Positions 36,055 through 45,496 of a stretch of 64,000 bases of DNA are shown here, piece by piece. The stretch is from assembly GCF_003054175.1 (NCBI RefSeq), contig NZ_QBKN01000001.1, positions 186,001-250,000 of the forward strand, read 5' to 3'. The notes under the pieces were generated by a model. It was given only the letters and a program-made list of their open reading frames with translations, did not search any database and had not been told where the DNA came from. Positions within the stretch are counted from its first letter, which is position 1, and every line of letters begins with the position of its first letter. Source of the stretch: Allosediminivita pacifica (lineage in GTDB: Bacteria > Pseudomonadota > Alphaproteobacteria > Rhodobacterales > Rhodobacteraceae). Made by a program: the position numbers and the translations under genes.

Positions 36055-37082
36055 TGGCCAAAATTGATCCGGGACGCTTCTTCGAGGACTATGCCATCGG
36101 GCAGGTGATCGAGCACGCCGTACCCCGGACGGTCTCGGGCGGGGAAAGGGCGCTCTACCATGCGCTCTATCCCGCCCGCCACGCGCTCTATTCCTCCGAT
36201 CTTTTCGCTCAGTCCTGCGGGCTGCCGGCCGCGCCGATTGACGATCTCGCCGCCTTCCACGTGGTTTTTGGCAAGACCGTCCCGGATGTCTCCCTGAACG
36301 CCGTGGCCAATCTCGGCTATGCCGAGGGCCGCTGGCTGAAGCCGGTCTGGCCGGGCGACACGCTGCGCAGCACATCCGAAGTGATTGGCCTCAAGCAGAA
36401 CTCCAACGGCAAGACCGGCGTCGTCTGGGTCCGCACTCGCGGGCTCAACCAGCGCGACGAGGTGGTGCTGGAATACTGCCGCTGGGTGATGGTCCGCAAA
36501 CGCGACATCTCGGCCCCCGCGCCGGAGACCGTGGTACCCGACCTCAAGACCGTGCTCGACCCGGCCGACCTCACGGTGCCGCAGGGGCTCGACTTCACCG
36601 GCTACGATTTCACCCTCGCGGGCGAACCGCACCGCATGGCGGACTACGAGGTGGGCGAAACCATCGACCACGTCGATGGCGTCACCATCGAAGAGGCCGA
36701 GCACATGATGGCCACGCGCCTCTGGCAGAACACCGCCAAGGTGCACTTCGACCTGACCTTTCGTCCCGAGGGGCGGCTGATCTACGGCGGCCACGTCATT
36801 TCCATGGCCCGCGCGCTCAGTTTCAACGGGCTGGCCAACGCCCAGATGATCGTGGGCCTGAATGGCGGGGCCCATGCCAATCCGTGCTTTGCAGGCGACA
36901 CCGTCAAGGCCTGGTCCGAGGTGCTCGACAAGGCCGAAACCGGCGCGCCCGGGGTGGGGGCCATCCGGCTGCGTCTCGTGGCCACGACGGGCGGCGCGCC
37001 TTTTGCGCTTCGCGGCGAGGACGGGAAGTACGGCCCGGACGTCCTGCTGGACCTCGACTACTGGGCCCTGATGCCTCTTTGA
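36051..37082 (+). CDS. mch: Mesaconyl-CoA (C1) hydratase
   Basis: MaoC-like double-hotdog enzyme of 343 residues that hydrates mesaconyl-C1-CoA to beta-methylmalyl-CoA in the ethylmalonyl-CoA pathway. The N-terminus FFEDYAIGQVIEHAVPRTVSGGERALYHALYPARHALYSSDLFA is characteristic of Mch, and the second hotdog starts near residue 205 (YEVGETIDHVDGVTIEEAEHMMATRL) with YGGHVISMARALSFNGLANA. Two adjacent ATGs are possible starts. It is last in the mcl2-NnrU-DUF1737-mch operon. Confidence 0.9.
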   Translation: MMAKIDPGRFFEDYAIGQVIEHAVPRTVSGGERALYHALYPARHALYSSDLFAQSCGLPAAPIDDLAAFHVVFGKTVPDVSLNAVANLGYAEGRWLKPVWPGDTLRSTSEVIGLKQNSNGKTGVVWVRTRGLNQRDEVVLEYCRWVMVRKRDISAPAPETVVPDLKTVLDPADLTVPQGLDFTGYDFTLAGEPHRMADYEVGETIDHVDGVTIEEAEHMMATRLWQNTAKVHFDLTFRPEGRLIYGGHVISMARALSFNGLANAQMIVGLNGGAHANPCFAGDTVKAWSEVLDKAETGAPGVGAIRLRLVATTGGAPFALRGEDGKYGPDVLLDLDYWALMPL

Positions 37083-37202
37083 CGTCGCGACCCGGCCGGA
37101 GCGATGTCACAAGATCGGAGTCACGAAGACGTCGGCGCGCGTTAACGAATGGTTTACAATTCGGGGTCTGGGAGGATTCGGTTTCAACAGGAGACCACCG
37201 GT

Positions 37203-37406
37203 ATGGCCGAACTGACGCTGCCCGAGACACCGTCGGATGTCTTGCAAATCCCGTCACGGGATATTCCCGAGGCGATTTCGGAACTGCTTCATCAAAGGCG
37301 CCTCTCGCCGCTGCTGGCGAACATCCACGAAGGGCTGCGGTCGCCCGACGACGGTCACAAGGCGCGGTGCCGCGCCGCCCTCGATCACCTCGGCTTTGCC
37401 GAATAG
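37203..37406 (+). CDS. Small hypothetical protein upstream of sdhC
   Basis: A 67-residue soluble protein (MAELTLPETPSDVLQIPSRD ... LHQRRLSPLLANIHEGL) preceded by AGGAGACC. No family recognised. It is separated from sdhC by 252 bp containing the double GTGATCAC site, so it is probably a separate unit. Confidence 0.6.
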   Translation: MAELTLPETPSDVLQIPSRDIPEAISELLHQRRLSPLLANIHEGLRSPDDGHKARCRAALDHLGFAE

Positions 37407-37508
37407 CCTGCCTCGCAACGGCACCTATGTGGCGCGCATCGGATGATTCCGGCCGTCCCGCGGGGCGGCTGTGTCGTTTTGCGCTAACGGAGGCGGCTGC
37501 ACCTCGAA

Positions 37509-37543
37509 TATGTGATCACACAAATTGGCCACGTGATCACATA
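37509..37543. promoter_or_regulatory. Double GTGATCAC operator upstream of sdhC
   Basis: GTGATCAC palindromes at 37512-37519 and 37533-37540, centres 21 bp apart, within the inverted repeat TATGTGATCAC...GTGATCACATA. Spacing is identical to the pair upstream of sucC, and both 13-bp spacers contain AAATT. It lies about 120-150 bp before the sdhC start, plausibly at or upstream of the promoter. Confidence 0.7.
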
Positions 37544-37658
37544 GGCGGCTTCAGGTCCCTGTTGCGCCAAAAAACCGCGCCCTTTTAACAAGCTGTCCCG
37601 TGACACTTCGGGCAAAAGCATTACAAACCAGCCCAAGGGAACCGAAAGGACGCATCAC

Positions 37659-38048
37659 ATGGCCGACGTGAACCGGGGCAACCGCCCGCTCTCTCCCTTC
37701 ATGATCGGGAAGTACTACCGCCCGCAGCTCACCTCGATGACATCGATCCTGACGCGCATCACCGGCAACGGCCTGCTCGTCGCGGCGATCCTGATCGTCT
37801 GGTGGCTGCTCGCCGCCGCCACCTCGCCCGAGGCCTTCGCCACCGCCGACGCGGTGCTGACCTCCTGGTTCGGGGATCTCGTGCTCTTCCTGTCGCTCTG
37901 GGCGCTCTGGTACCACACGCTCGCCGGGATCCGGCACCTGGTCTGGGACTACGCCGTGGGCCTGCGTCTCGACATCGCCGAGAAGCTCGGCTGGGGCGTC
38001 ATCGGCGGCTCGGTCGTTCTGACCATTCTCACCGCCATCATCATCTGA
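37659..38048 (+). CDS. sdhC: Succinate dehydrogenase, cytochrome b556 subunit
   Basis: Membrane anchor of 129 residues. The N-terminus NRGNRPLSPFMIGKYYRPQLTSMTSILTRITGNGL is the SdhC signature. Three helices follow, and the heme-binding His lies in LWALWYHTLAGIRHLVWD. First gene of sdhCDA; sdhD follows after 13 bp. Confidence 0.93.
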   Translation: MADVNRGNRPLSPFMIGKYYRPQLTSMTSILTRITGNGLLVAAILIVWWLLAAATSPEAFATADAVLTSWFGDLVLFLSLWALWYHTLAGIRHLVWDYAVGLRLDIAEKLGWGVIGGSVVLTILTAIII

Positions 38049-38061
38049 GGGGGCTGATCTC

Positions 38062-38433
38062 ATGGCATTCCTGACCGACCGCAAGCGCGCCGTGGGCCTT
38101 GGCGCCTCCAAGTCCGGCACCGCCCACTTCTGGGCGATGAAGAAAAGCTCTGTCGCGCTGCTCATCCTCGTGCCGCTCTTCGTCTTCACCTTCGGCCCCG
38201 CGCTCGGCGGCACCTACGAAGAGATCACGGCCTACTATTCCCGCCCGTTCCCCGCCATCGTCGCGGCACTGACGCTGCTGGTCGGCTTCAAGCACTTCAA
38301 CGACGGCGCGCAGGTGATGATCGAGGACTACGTGCACGGCCTCGCCGAGAAGATCACCATCCTGCTGCTAACCTGCGTGAGCTACGGCCTCGCCGGCATC
38401 GGCATCTTCGCCATCGCGCGCCTCGCCCTCTGA
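38062..38433 (+). CDS. sdhD: Succinate dehydrogenase, membrane anchor subunit
   Basis: A 123-residue protein with three helices. [20 protein letters not shown] near the N-terminus and [21 protein letters not shown] are typical of alphaproteobacterial SdhD. It anchors the SdhAB head and helps form the ubiquinone site. sdhA follows after 16 bp. Confidence 0.92.
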   Translation: MAFLTDRKRAVGLGASKSGTAHFWAMKKSSVALLILVPLFVFTFGPALGGTYEEITAYYSRPFPAIVAALTLLVGFKHFNDGAQVMIEDYVHGLAEKITILLLTCVSYGLAGIGIFAIARLAL

Positions 38434-38449
38434 AAGACGGACAAGAACA

Positions 38450-40255
38450 ATGGCTGCATACGAATACGAGACGCATGACTATGACGTCGTGGTCGTGGGC
38501 GCCGGGGGATCCGGCCTGCGCGCAACCCTCGGCATGGCAGAGCAGGGCCTCCGCACCGCCTGCGTGACCAAGGTCTTCCCGACCCGCTCGCACACCGTCG
38601 CGGCGCAGGGCGGCATCGCCGCCTCGCTGTCGAACATGGGCCCCGACAACTGGCAGTGGCACATGTACGACACGGTGAAGGGCTCCGACTGGCTCGGCGA
38701 TACCGACGCCATGGAATACCTCGCCCGCCATGCCCCGGCCGCCGTTTACGAGCTCGAGCACTACGGCGTGCCCTTCTCGCGCACCGAAGAGGGCAAGATC
38801 TACCAGCGCCCCTTCGGCGGCCACACCACCGAATTCGGCGAAGGCCCCCCGGTGCAGCGCACCTGCGCCGCCGCCGACCGCACCGGCCACGCCATCCTGC
38901 ACACGCTCTACGGCCAGTCGCTCAAGAACGACGCCGAGTTCTTCATCGAATACTTCGCCATCGACCTACTGATGAGCGACGACGGCGTCTGCCAGGGCGT
39001 GCTCTGCTGGAAGCTCGACGACGGCACCATGCATGTCTTCAACGCCAAGACCGTGGTGCTGGCCACCGGCGGCTACGGCCGCGCCTACTTCAGCGCCACC
39101 TCCGCCCACACCTGCACCGGTGACGGCGGCGGCATGGTCGCCCGCGCAGGGCTGCCGCTGCAGGACATGGAATTCGTCCAGTTCCACCCCACCGGCATCT
39201 ACGGTTCGGGCTGTCTCATCACCGAAGGTGCACGGGGCGAGGGCGGCTACCTCACCAACTCCGAGGGCGAGCGCTTCATGGAACGCTACGCCCCCACCTA
39301 CAAGGACCTCGCGCCCCGCGACTACGTCTCGCGCTCCATGACCATGGAGATCCGCGAGGGCCGCGGCGTGGGTGAACACGGCGACCACATCCACCTCAAC
39401 CTCAGCCACCTTCCCAAGGAAGCGCTGGCTGAACGCCTGCCGGGCATCTCGGAATCGGCCAAGATCTTCGCCGGCGTGGATGTGACCAAGGAACCGATCC
39501 CTGTTCTGCCAACCGTGCACTACAACATGGGCGGCATTCCCACGAACTACTGGGGCGAGGTGCTGAACCCGACCGAGGGCAATCCCAACGCGGTCGTCCC
39601 GGGCCTCATGGCCGTGGGCGAGGCGGGCTGCGCCTCGGTGCACGGTGCCAACCGCCTCGGCTCCAACTCGCTGATCGACCTCGTGGTCTTCGGCCGCGCC
39701 GCCGCCATCCGCGCCGGCAAGACGATCAACCCCGAGGAAAGCACCCCGCGTCCCTCGGCGGCTTCGATCGACAAGGCCTTCGACCGCTTCGACAGCGTCC
39801 GCCACGCCGACGGCGGCACGCCGACGGCCGAGCTGCGGCTCGAGATGCAGCGCACCATGCAGGAGGATGCCGCAGTCTTCCGCGCGTCCAAGACGCTGGC
39901 CGAGGGCAAGGAGAAAATGACAGCCATCGCGGGCAAGCTCTCGGACCTGAAGGTCACCGACCGGTCGCTGATCTGGAACTCGGATCTGATGGAAAGCCTC
40001 GAGCTGACCAATCTGATGCCCAACGCGCTGGCGACCATCGTCGGCGCAGAGGCCCGCAAGGAAAGCCGCGGCGCCCACGCGCACGAGGACTTCTCCGAGC
40101 GCGACGACGAGAACTGGCGCGTGCACAGCATCGCCCGGGTCGAGGACACAAAGGTGGACCTGACCTACCGTCCGGTGATCGTCGACCCGCTCACCGTCGA
40201 ACAGGAAGGCGGCATCGAACTCAAGCGCATCGCACCCAAGGAACGGACGTTCTGA
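38450..40255 (+). CDS. sdhA: Succinate dehydrogenase, flavoprotein subunit
   Basis: FAD-containing catalytic subunit of 601 residues. [21 protein letters not shown] binds [19 protein letters not shown] carries the covalent-FAD His, and [27 protein letters not shown] and the later Arg/His active-site regions are intact. It oxidises succinate to fumarate. The 1-bp overlap with the downstream lipoprotein gene extends the operon. The iron-sulfur subunit sdhB is not adjacent: it lies 2.5 kb away beyond two opposite-strand genes. Confidence 0.96.
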   Translation: MAAYEYETHDYDVVVVGAGGSGLRATLGMAEQGLRTACVTKVFPTRSHTVAAQGGIAASLSNMGPDNWQWHMYDTVKGSDWLGDTDAMEYLARHAPAAVYELEHYGVPFSRTEEGKIYQRPFGGHTTEFGEGPPVQRTCAAADRTGHAILHTLYGQSLKNDAEFFIEYFAIDLLMSDDGVCQGVLCWKLDDGTMHVFNAKTVVLATGGYGRAYFSATSAHTCTGDGGGMVARAGLPLQDMEFVQFHPTGIYGSGCLITEGARGEGGYLTNSEGERFMERYAPTYKDLAPRDYVSRSMTMEIREGRGVGEHGDHIHLNLSHLPKEALAERLPGISESAKIFAGVDVTKEPIPVLPTVHYNMGGIPTNYWGEVLNPTEGNPNAVVPGLMAVGEAGCASVHGANRLGSNSLIDLVVFGRAAAIRAGKTINPEESTPRPSAASIDKAFDRFDSVRHADGGTPTAELRLEMQRTMQEDAAVFRASKTLAEGKEKMTAIAGKLSDLKVTDRSLIWNSDLMESLELTNLMPNALATIVGAEARKESRGAHAHEDFSERDDENWRVHSIARVEDTKVDLTYRPVIVDPLTVEQEGGIELKRIAPKERTF

Positions 40256-40545
40256 TGAAATACGGCCTGGCGGTCATCCTTCTCGGTCTTGCTGCCTGCT
40301 CTCCGCAAGCACAGGACCAGATCTCCCGCCAGGCCGCCAGCGCTACCGTCACCCGCGTGGTGACACAGCGCCAGCCGCAACTGCGGATCGAGCCCGCGAT
40401 CACCTGCATCCTGCGGTACGCATCGCCCGGTCAGATCGACGCACTTGCCTCGGACAGCGTGACGGGCCCCACCGAAAGCTCATTCCAGATCGTGGCCAGC
40501 GTGATCTCGCGCCCCGAGACGGTCCGCTGTCTTTCGGGCGCCTAG
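40255..40545 (+). CDS. Small predicted lipoprotein after sdhA
   Basis: A 96-residue product beginning [19 protein letters not shown], a signal peptide with the lipobox LAAC. The mature part is basic to neutral, with Cys in AITCILRY and TVRCLSGA that may pair. It starts on the last base of sdhA (TGATG), indicating co-translation. No family known. Confidence 0.7.
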   Translation: MKYGLAVILLGLAACSPQAQDQISRQAASATVTRVVTQRQPQLRIEPAITCILRYASPGQIDALASDSVTGPTESSFQIVASVISRPETVRCLSGA

Positions 40546-40546
40546 G

Positions 40547-41440
40547 TCAGCCGTACCACCGGATACTCGGCCGCGCGGACAGACGCCGGCAATCGGTCTC
40601 GTACCGTTGCCGCAGTCGGCCCCTTTCTTCCTCTGTCAGCGGGTCGAAGCGACGTCCCCCGGCGTGTTCCTCGACCAGCGCATCGGGAGAATAGCTGCCC
40701 GGCGTCATGGCAGACGCTGCTTGGATCGCCTCGAGAGTCGGCGCCGCGTTCAGATGGCTTGGCGTCTCGAGATCGAGCGTTTCTGCCTTGGCATCCGTCA
40801 ACCTCAGAAAGACCTTCTCCTGCGAGACGGTCTCCAAGCGGCTGATCACCAGCCGTGCAGAAGGGAAGACCTCTGCCAGCAGATCGACAAGCTCCACCCA
40901 GCCCCGCTCGGGGCGTGTGAGCGTGTTGCGCAGCGCGTCGAAGGGCGGCATCCCGCCCACGTAGACCGCGCGCATGGCAAAGACCGAAGGGATGAAGCTT
41001 TCGTAGCTCCGGATCACGAGGTGAACCTCCGACGGGGTGTCCGGCAGGATCCGCGTCAGCAGGTTCAGGTGCCGTTCCGCCTCGGGATAAAGTCCCTCGC
41101 CCTCCTTCGAAAAGGCCACGCCGGGCATCATCTCGTCGCTTAGGATCAGCCGGCGGGTCGTGGTCCCGCTCTCGGCCTTGCCGATTTCCCGTTCGAGCGT
41201 GCTTCGCGCGCGCTTCAGCGTGCGGCGATACCAGAATCCCGGGAACCGGCCTTTCACATCGCGCAGCGCGCGTACCGAATCGCGCAGCGTCGGCGTATCC
41301 CTGTGGTCCTTCCGCGGTGGCGTCAGTACCGCCACGCTTTGTGCGCGCAGTGCCTCGGCATTGGCGTCGAGCCGCCACTGGAGCGAGGTCGACCCGGTCC
41401 GGTGGGCGCCAACGTGCAGGACGAGATCCCTCTTGTTCAT
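40547..41440 (-). CDS. Sulfotransferase-like protein
   Basis: A 297-residue protein. The N-terminal LVLHVGAHRTGSTSLQWRLDAN resembles the PAPS-binding loop of sulfotransferases (xHxGxxKTGSTxLQ). The remainder has VHLVIRSYESFIPSVFAMR, comparable to the 3'-phosphate-binding region. A cytosolic transferase acting on a glycan or lipid is likely, but the acceptor is unknown. Its start overlaps the upstream glycosyltransferase by 4 bp, so the two form an operon placed between sdhA and sdhB on the opposite strand. Confidence 0.7.
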   Translation of the reverse strand: MNKRDLVLHVGAHRTGSTSLQWRLDANAEALRAQSVAVLTPPRKDHRDTPTLRDSVRALRDVKGRFPGFWYRRTLKRARSTLEREIGKAESGTTTRRLILSDEMMPGVAFSKEGEGLYPEAERHLNLLTRILPDTPSEVHLVIRSYESFIPSVFAMRAVYVGGMPPFDALRNTLTRPERGWVELVDLLAEVFPSARLVISRLETVSQEKVFLRLTDAKAETLDLETPSHLNAAPTLEAIQAASAMTPGSYSPDALVEEHAGGRRFDPLTEEERGRLRQRYETDCRRLSARPSIRWYG

Positions 41441-42552
41441 GATCCGTGCAGCCCCATGAAGTCTTCCAGCCGCTTGTAGAGACGGCGAAATTCGAGTTCT
41501 TTTTCCGCGTGCTCCCGTGCCGCCCGTCCAAGCCGGTCGCGCAGGGCGCCGTCCCCTGCAAGACGTCCAAGCGCGTCGCCCAGGCCCAGCTCGTCGCCCG
41601 GCTCTACCAGAAGCCCCGTTTCGCAATCGTGCACATGCTCGGGAATCCCGGCGTGGCGCGTGGTCGCGATGGGCAGGCCGCAGGCCATGGCTTCCTGTAT
41701 CACGTTGGGCATGCCCTCGGTATCTCCGTCGGCGGGGGTGTCGAAGTGCTGCGCGTAGATCATGGCCTGCCGCATCCTTGCAAGCAGTGCGTCATGCGGC
41801 ATCCGTCCAAGCAAAAACACGCGCTTTTCCAGTCCAAGCTCGGCAATCAGGGCGTGGGCTGCCTCCGTTTCAGGGCCGTCCCCGGCGATCTCCAAGCGTA
41901 GGTCGTGTTGCTCGGCCACGCGGGCAAAGGCCCGGATCAGCGGCAGGGGGGATTTCTTGCCCACAAGCCGCCCCGCGCAGAAGACCAGGCCCTGCTCGGG
42001 CGTGCCCGGCGTCAATGCCTCGGTGTCGGTACCGCTCGGCACCACGATGCTGCGCGGGTGGCGAAGGCCTCGGGCGGCAAGGTTGTCGAGCAGGAACTGA
42101 GCCACGGCGGCGATCCCGTCGAGGCGGGGCAGCACGCGCTCCAGCGCCGCGCGATACTTGTCCGAGCTCAACTGCGCCGAGGAATCGCGCCCCCGGAACA
42201 TGCAGAATACCGGCAGGTCGAGCCCCTTCAGATCCCGCTCCAACTCCGTCGCCACGTAGCCGAACTCGCAAAGCACATGGGTCACGCCCTGCGCCTTCAG
42301 GAACTGCCGGATCAGCCTGCGCCGCCTCATCTGACGAAGGGCATTCAGCCCCAGCACCATCGGGACGCCGCCCCGCTTGCGGTAGTTCTCGAGCGTGAGC
42401 GTCGGCCGGACGGGCGCGGGGCAGGGGGCCAGTGCGATCACGACAGTCCGCCCGCCGTTCAGCCGCAGCGCGTGCCGGTGGATGAAGGTCTCGGAGTATT
42501 TGGTGATGTCCCGTGTCACGATCGCGAGAACGGGCGACGCCTGCGATGCCAT
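41437..42552 (-). CDS. Glycosyltransferase, GT4 family
   Basis: GT-B fold enzyme of 371 residues. The GT4 C-terminal half is clear: VFCAGRLVGKKSPLPLIRAFARVA, LEIAGDGPE, LGRMPHDALLARM and the nucleotide-sugar site EGMPNVIQEAMACGLPIATTRHAGIPEHV with the E-x7-E pattern. The N-terminal acceptor domain starts LAIVTRDITKYSETFIHRHALRL, typical of surface-polysaccharide enzymes. Probably acts with the downstream sulfotransferase-like protein in making a sulfated glycan; that link is inference. Confidence 0.85.
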   Translation of the reverse strand: MASQASPVLAIVTRDITKYSETFIHRHALRLNGGRTVVIALAPCPAPVRPTLTLENYRKRGGVPMVLGLNALRQMRRRRLIRQFLKAQGVTHVLCEFGYVATELERDLKGLDLPVFCMFRGRDSSAQLSSDKYRAALERVLPRLDGIAAVAQFLLDNLAARGLRHPRSIVVPSGTDTEALTPGTPEQGLVFCAGRLVGKKSPLPLIRAFARVAEQHDLRLEIAGDGPETEAAHALIAELGLEKRVFLLGRMPHDALLARMRQAMIYAQHFDTPADGDTEGMPNVIQEAMACGLPIATTRHAGIPEHVHDCETGLLVEPGDELGLGDALGRLAGDGALRDRLGRAAREHAEKELEFRRLYKRLEDFMGLHGS

Positions 42553-42740
42553 GTCTTGGGTCTCCTGCCGCGGCCCCGGGTCCGGTTTTTCAAGCGCTAT
42601 CCCGCAAGCTTTTGAAAGACAATGGCCGGTGGTTCCTTTGGCCGCATTCCGGCGTTGGCTTTTCCCGCGTTATCAACTAGGTGTCCTACAAGGTTTCATT
42701 GGATCAAGCCGGCCCAAGCGGGCACGCCGAGGAGACAGCC

Positions 42741-43520
42741 ATGGTTCAATTCACACTACCTAAGAACTCCACCATCCGGACCGGCAAGACTTGGCCCAAA
42801 CCCGACGGCGCCAAGAACGTCCGCAAGTTCAGCATCTACCGCTGGACCCCAGACGACGGGGAAAACCCGCGCGTCGACACCTACTTCGTCGACATGGACA
42901 AGTGCGGCCCGATGGTTCTGGACGCGCTCATCAAGATCAAGAACGAGATCGACCCGACGCTGACCTTCCGCCGCTCCTGCCGCGAAGGCATCTGCGGCTC
43001 CTGCGCCATGAACATCGACGGCATCAACACGCTCGCCTGCATCTACGGTCTCGACGAGATCAAGGGCGACGTGAAGATCTACCCGCTGCCGCACATGCCC
43101 GTGGTCAAGGACCTGATCCCCGACCTCACGCACTTCTACGCGCAGCACGCCAGCATCATGCCCTGGCTGGAAACCAAGACCAACCGCCCCCAGAAGGAAT
43201 GGCGCCAGTCCATCGAGGACCGCAAGAAACTCGACGGCCTCTACGAATGCGTCATGTGCGCCTCCTGCTCGACGGCCTGCCCCTCCTACTGGTGGAACGG
43301 CGACCGCTACCTCGGCCCGGCGGCCCTGCTGGCCGCATACCGCTGGATCGTGGACAGCCGGGACGAGGCGACGGGCGAACGCCTCGACGACCTCGAGGAC
43401 CCGTTCAAGCTCTACCGCTGCCACACGATCATGAACTGCGCCAAGACCTGCCCCAAGGGTCTGAACCCGGCCAAGGCGATTGCCGAGATCAAGAAGCTCA
43501 TGGTCGAACGCGCGGTCTGA
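42741..43520 (+). CDS. sdhB: Succinate dehydrogenase, iron-sulfur subunit
   Basis: Electron-transfer subunit of 259 residues. The [2Fe-2S] site is [22 protein letters not shown], and the [4Fe-4S]/[3Fe-4S] sites are [16 protein letters not shown] and [17 protein letters not shown]. The ATG at 42741 follows GAGGAGA; an in-frame ATG at 42681 would add 20 residues. The gene must have its own promoter in 42553-42740 because the two genes before it run the other way. Confidence 0.95.
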   Translation: MVQFTLPKNSTIRTGKTWPKPDGAKNVRKFSIYRWTPDDGENPRVDTYFVDMDKCGPMVLDALIKIKNEIDPTLTFRRSCREGICGSCAMNIDGINTLACIYGLDEIKGDVKIYPLPHMPVVKDLIPDLTHFYAQHASIMPWLETKTNRPQKEWRQSIEDRKKLDGLYECVMCASCSTACPSYWWNGDRYLGPAALLAAYRWIVDSRDEATGERLDDLEDPFKLYRCHTIMNCAKTCPKGLNPAKAIAEIKKLMVERAV

Positions 43521-43540
43521 GCCCGCGCCATAGCCTAGTC

Positions 43541-43567
43541 AAAGCCGGCCCCCGTGGCCGGCTTTTT
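43541..43567 (+). terminator. Rho-independent terminator after sdhB
   Basis: GC-rich stem GCCGGCC/GGCCGGC flanked by AAA and TTTTT (43544-43567), 20 bp after the sdhB stop: a classic terminator. Confidence 0.85.
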
Positions 43568-43714
43568 GCTGCGCTGCAACACCCGGTAAACCAAGGGTGC
43601 GCCGCTCATGCACTCTGCGCATTTCGCAGTTGCAGCATTGTGGGGTGTGGAGACCGGGGCAGGGGATTATTTCGGGGTCACGGGAGGAACCGCCAGTACT
43701 TCGAAAGGTGCCCC

Positions 43715-43855
43715 ATGACCGAGCAGACCACCACCGCCGCAGACCTCGCCAAAGCCGCCCTGGCAGCCCTTGAAGAGGCCTGGAGCTACTACGTCCCGAC
43801 CGAGCGTCCCGCGCTCGAAAACCAGGATTACGCCGACATCCAGCAGGCCGCCTGA
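43715..43855 (+). CDS. Small acidic protein, 46 aa
   Basis: MTEQTTTAADLAKAALAALE ... ENQDYADIQQAA, with a GAAAGGTG ribosome site 7 bp upstream and its own terminator-like hairpin downstream. Short, Ala- and Glu-rich, no family recognised. The stand-alone transcription unit (own leader, own hairpin) supports expression. Confidence 0.6.
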   Translation: MTEQTTTAADLAKAALAALEEAWSYYVPTERPALENQDYADIQQAA

Positions 43856-43870
43856 GCCGCCTGCTTCAAG

Positions 43871-43894
43871 CGGGCCGCACCGATCAGATGCGGC
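43871..43894 (+). terminator. Hairpin after the 46-aa gene
   Basis: GGGCCGCA/TGCGGCCC with a short loop (ccgatcag), followed by TCTGGTCCTT; no strong T-run. Probable terminator. Confidence 0.55.
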
Positions 43895-43933
43895 CCTCTG
43901 GTCCTTCGGACCCTATGCCCTAGATAACATCGC

Positions 43934-44125
43934 ATGATTGTTGTCATCGGCCTCGTCATCGCCTTCGTGGTGATGCTCATTCTCTACAATCCCGCCACCC
44001 GCAACTGCCGCTGGCGCGAACACCGCAAGGATGGGCAAAGCACTTGGCGCTGCGTCCAGTGCGGTGCCGAAACCACCGGGCCCATCGGCGAAAAGCCGAC
44101 CGAATGCTTCCAGGAACGCACCTGA
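43934..44125 (+). CDS. Small membrane-anchored CxxC protein, 63 aa
   Basis: N-terminal membrane helix (MIVVIGLVIAFVVMLILY), then a soluble part with NCRW and the motif CVQCGAETTG followed by ECF, which could bind a metal. No family assigned. Codon use matches the genome. Confidence 0.65.
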   Translation: MIVVIGLVIAFVVMLILYNPATRNCRWREHRKDGQSTWRCVQCGAETTGPIGEKPTECFQERT

Positions 44126-44175
44126 GTCATCCGCGCCAAGCCCCCAAAACATCTGCCTAAAACGCGAAATAAAAG

Positions 44176-44328
44176 CTTGCGCGACTCGGGGTCCTGCCCC
44201 ATATGCGCGAATACGGACGCCAACGCACGCGCCTCTGTCCCATGGGTTCCGCCCCACGGTTACGTAGCGACGGTAACGTCTCTGACAGAAATCGGGCCCA
44301 CACTGCCCCTTGTCTCTTGGAGATGACC
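44176..44328 (+). ncRNA. Candidate structured leader of the ornithine decarboxylase gene
   Basis: About 150 nt with lower GC3-like signal than neighbouring genes and several short stems (GGGGtcctgCCCC at 44188-44200, GTTAC/GTAAC at 44260-44277). It also contains an in-frame ATG at 44203 that opens MREYGRQRTRLCPMGS and runs into the enzyme without a stop. Alphaproteobacterial ornithine decarboxylase genes are known to carry a conserved leader called the speF motif; I infer this region may be it, but have not matched its consensus. Confidence 0.35.
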
Positions 44329-45492
44329 ATGAACGCACACGTAACCGGGCCGCTGGCCCGCACTGAACTGTCGCGCCTCGACGCCTTCCTCGCCATCAAC
44401 ACCTTTGACCGCCCGACGCTGGTCGTGGACCGCGAGGCCGTCGCACGCCAGTTCCGTGGCCTGAAGCGCGGTCTTGGTCGGGCCTCCATCCACTACGCGG
44501 TCAAGGCCAACCCGGCGCCCGAGATCCTCGAAACCCTCCGCGCCTGCGGCAGCGGCTTCGACGCGGCCTCGCGCGCTGAAATCGCCGCCTGCCTCGCCGC
44601 CGGTGCCGCGCCTGCCAACATCTCCTTCGGCAACACCATCAAGCGGCCCTCCGACATCGCCTGGGCGGCTGCGCAGGGCATCACGCTCTTTGCCGCCGAC
44701 GCCGAGGAAGAGCTTGAGAAGATTGCAGAAAACGCCCCCGGCGCCCGCGTCTTCCTGCGTATGATCGTCACCGCCTCCAGCGCCGACTGGCCGCTGACCC
44801 GCAAGTTCGGCTGCGCGCCTGACAAGGCGCTCGCGCTCATGGACATGGCCGCAGGCCTCGGTCTGACGATCGAGGGGCTCAGCTTCCACGTCGGATCGCA
44901 GACCCGTCAGGCCGCCATGTGGGCCCCGGTGCTCGACCAGGTGGCCGAGGTCTGGCACACCGCCCGCGCGGCCGGCCACGACCTGCGCCTGCTCAACATC
45001 GGCGGCGGTTTCCCCGCCTTCTACGGGACCGAGATCGACGGCGTCGAAGCCTACGGTGCCGCCGTCATGGCCCAGGTCGAGGCCCGCTTTGGCGACGTGC
45101 CGCACATCATGGCCGAACCCGGCCGTGGCATGGTCGCCGAGGCCGGCGCCATCGCCGCCGAGGTCCTGCTTGTCTCGCGCAAGTCGGACAGCGAACTGCA
45201 CCGCTGGGTCTACCTCGACATCGGCCGTTTCTCGGGCCTTGCCGAGACCGAGGGCGAAGCCATCCGCTACCAGTTCGAAACCGCGCGCGACTACGAACCC
45301 ACCGGCCCCTGCATCCTTGCCGGTCCCTCCTGCGACAGTGCCGACGTGCTCTACGAAAAGCAGCCGGTTCAGCTTCCGCTGGGGCTCAAGGCAGGCGACC
45401 GCGTGGTGATCCGCGCAACCGGCGCCTACACCTCGACCTACTCCAGCGTCGGCTTCAACGGTTTCCCGCCGCTCGACGTCGTGGTGATCTGA
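44329..45492 (+). CDS. Ornithine decarboxylase (alanine racemase-fold, group IV)
   Basis: PLP enzyme of 387 residues that makes putrescine from ornithine, the entry to polyamines. The PLP Lys is in IHYAVKANPAPEIL, followed by FDAASRAEI, SFHVGSQ, the glycine-rich phosphate loop LNIGGGFPAFY, MAEPGRGMVAEAG and the active-site Cys in AGPSCDSADVLYE. Some relatives use lysine or diaminopimelate; the short length and the CDSAD region favour ornithine. ATG 44329 is best spaced from TTGGAG; ATGs at 44323 and 44203 are in frame. Confidence 0.85.
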   Translation: MNAHVTGPLARTELSRLDAFLAINTFDRPTLVVDREAVARQFRGLKRGLGRASIHYAVKANPAPEILETLRACGSGFDAASRAEIAACLAAGAAPANISFGNTIKRPSDIAWAAAQGITLFAADAEEELEKIAENAPGARVFLRMIVTASSADWPLTRKFGCAPDKALALMDMAAGLGLTIEGLSFHVGSQTRQAAMWAPVLDQVAEVWHTARAAGHDLRLLNIGGGFPAFYGTEIDGVEAYGAAVMAQVEARFGDVPHIMAEPGRGMVAEAGAIAAEVLLVSRKSDSELHRWVYLDIGRFSGLAETEGEAIRYQFETARDYEPTGPCILAGPSCDSADVLYEKQPVQLPLGLKAGDRVVIRATGAYTSTYSSVGFNGFPPLDVVVI

Positions 45493-45496
45493 GGCG

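Noticed and set aside
37142-37157. TTAACGAATGGTTTAC resembling a CtrA site (TTAA-N7-TTAA)
   Set aside because: Only one half matches the consensus fully; not enough to call.
44203-44328. N-terminal extension of ornithine decarboxylase from ATG 44203
   Set aside because: The extension lacks family similarity and the genome's strong third-position GC; kept only as a possible leader peptide or RNA.
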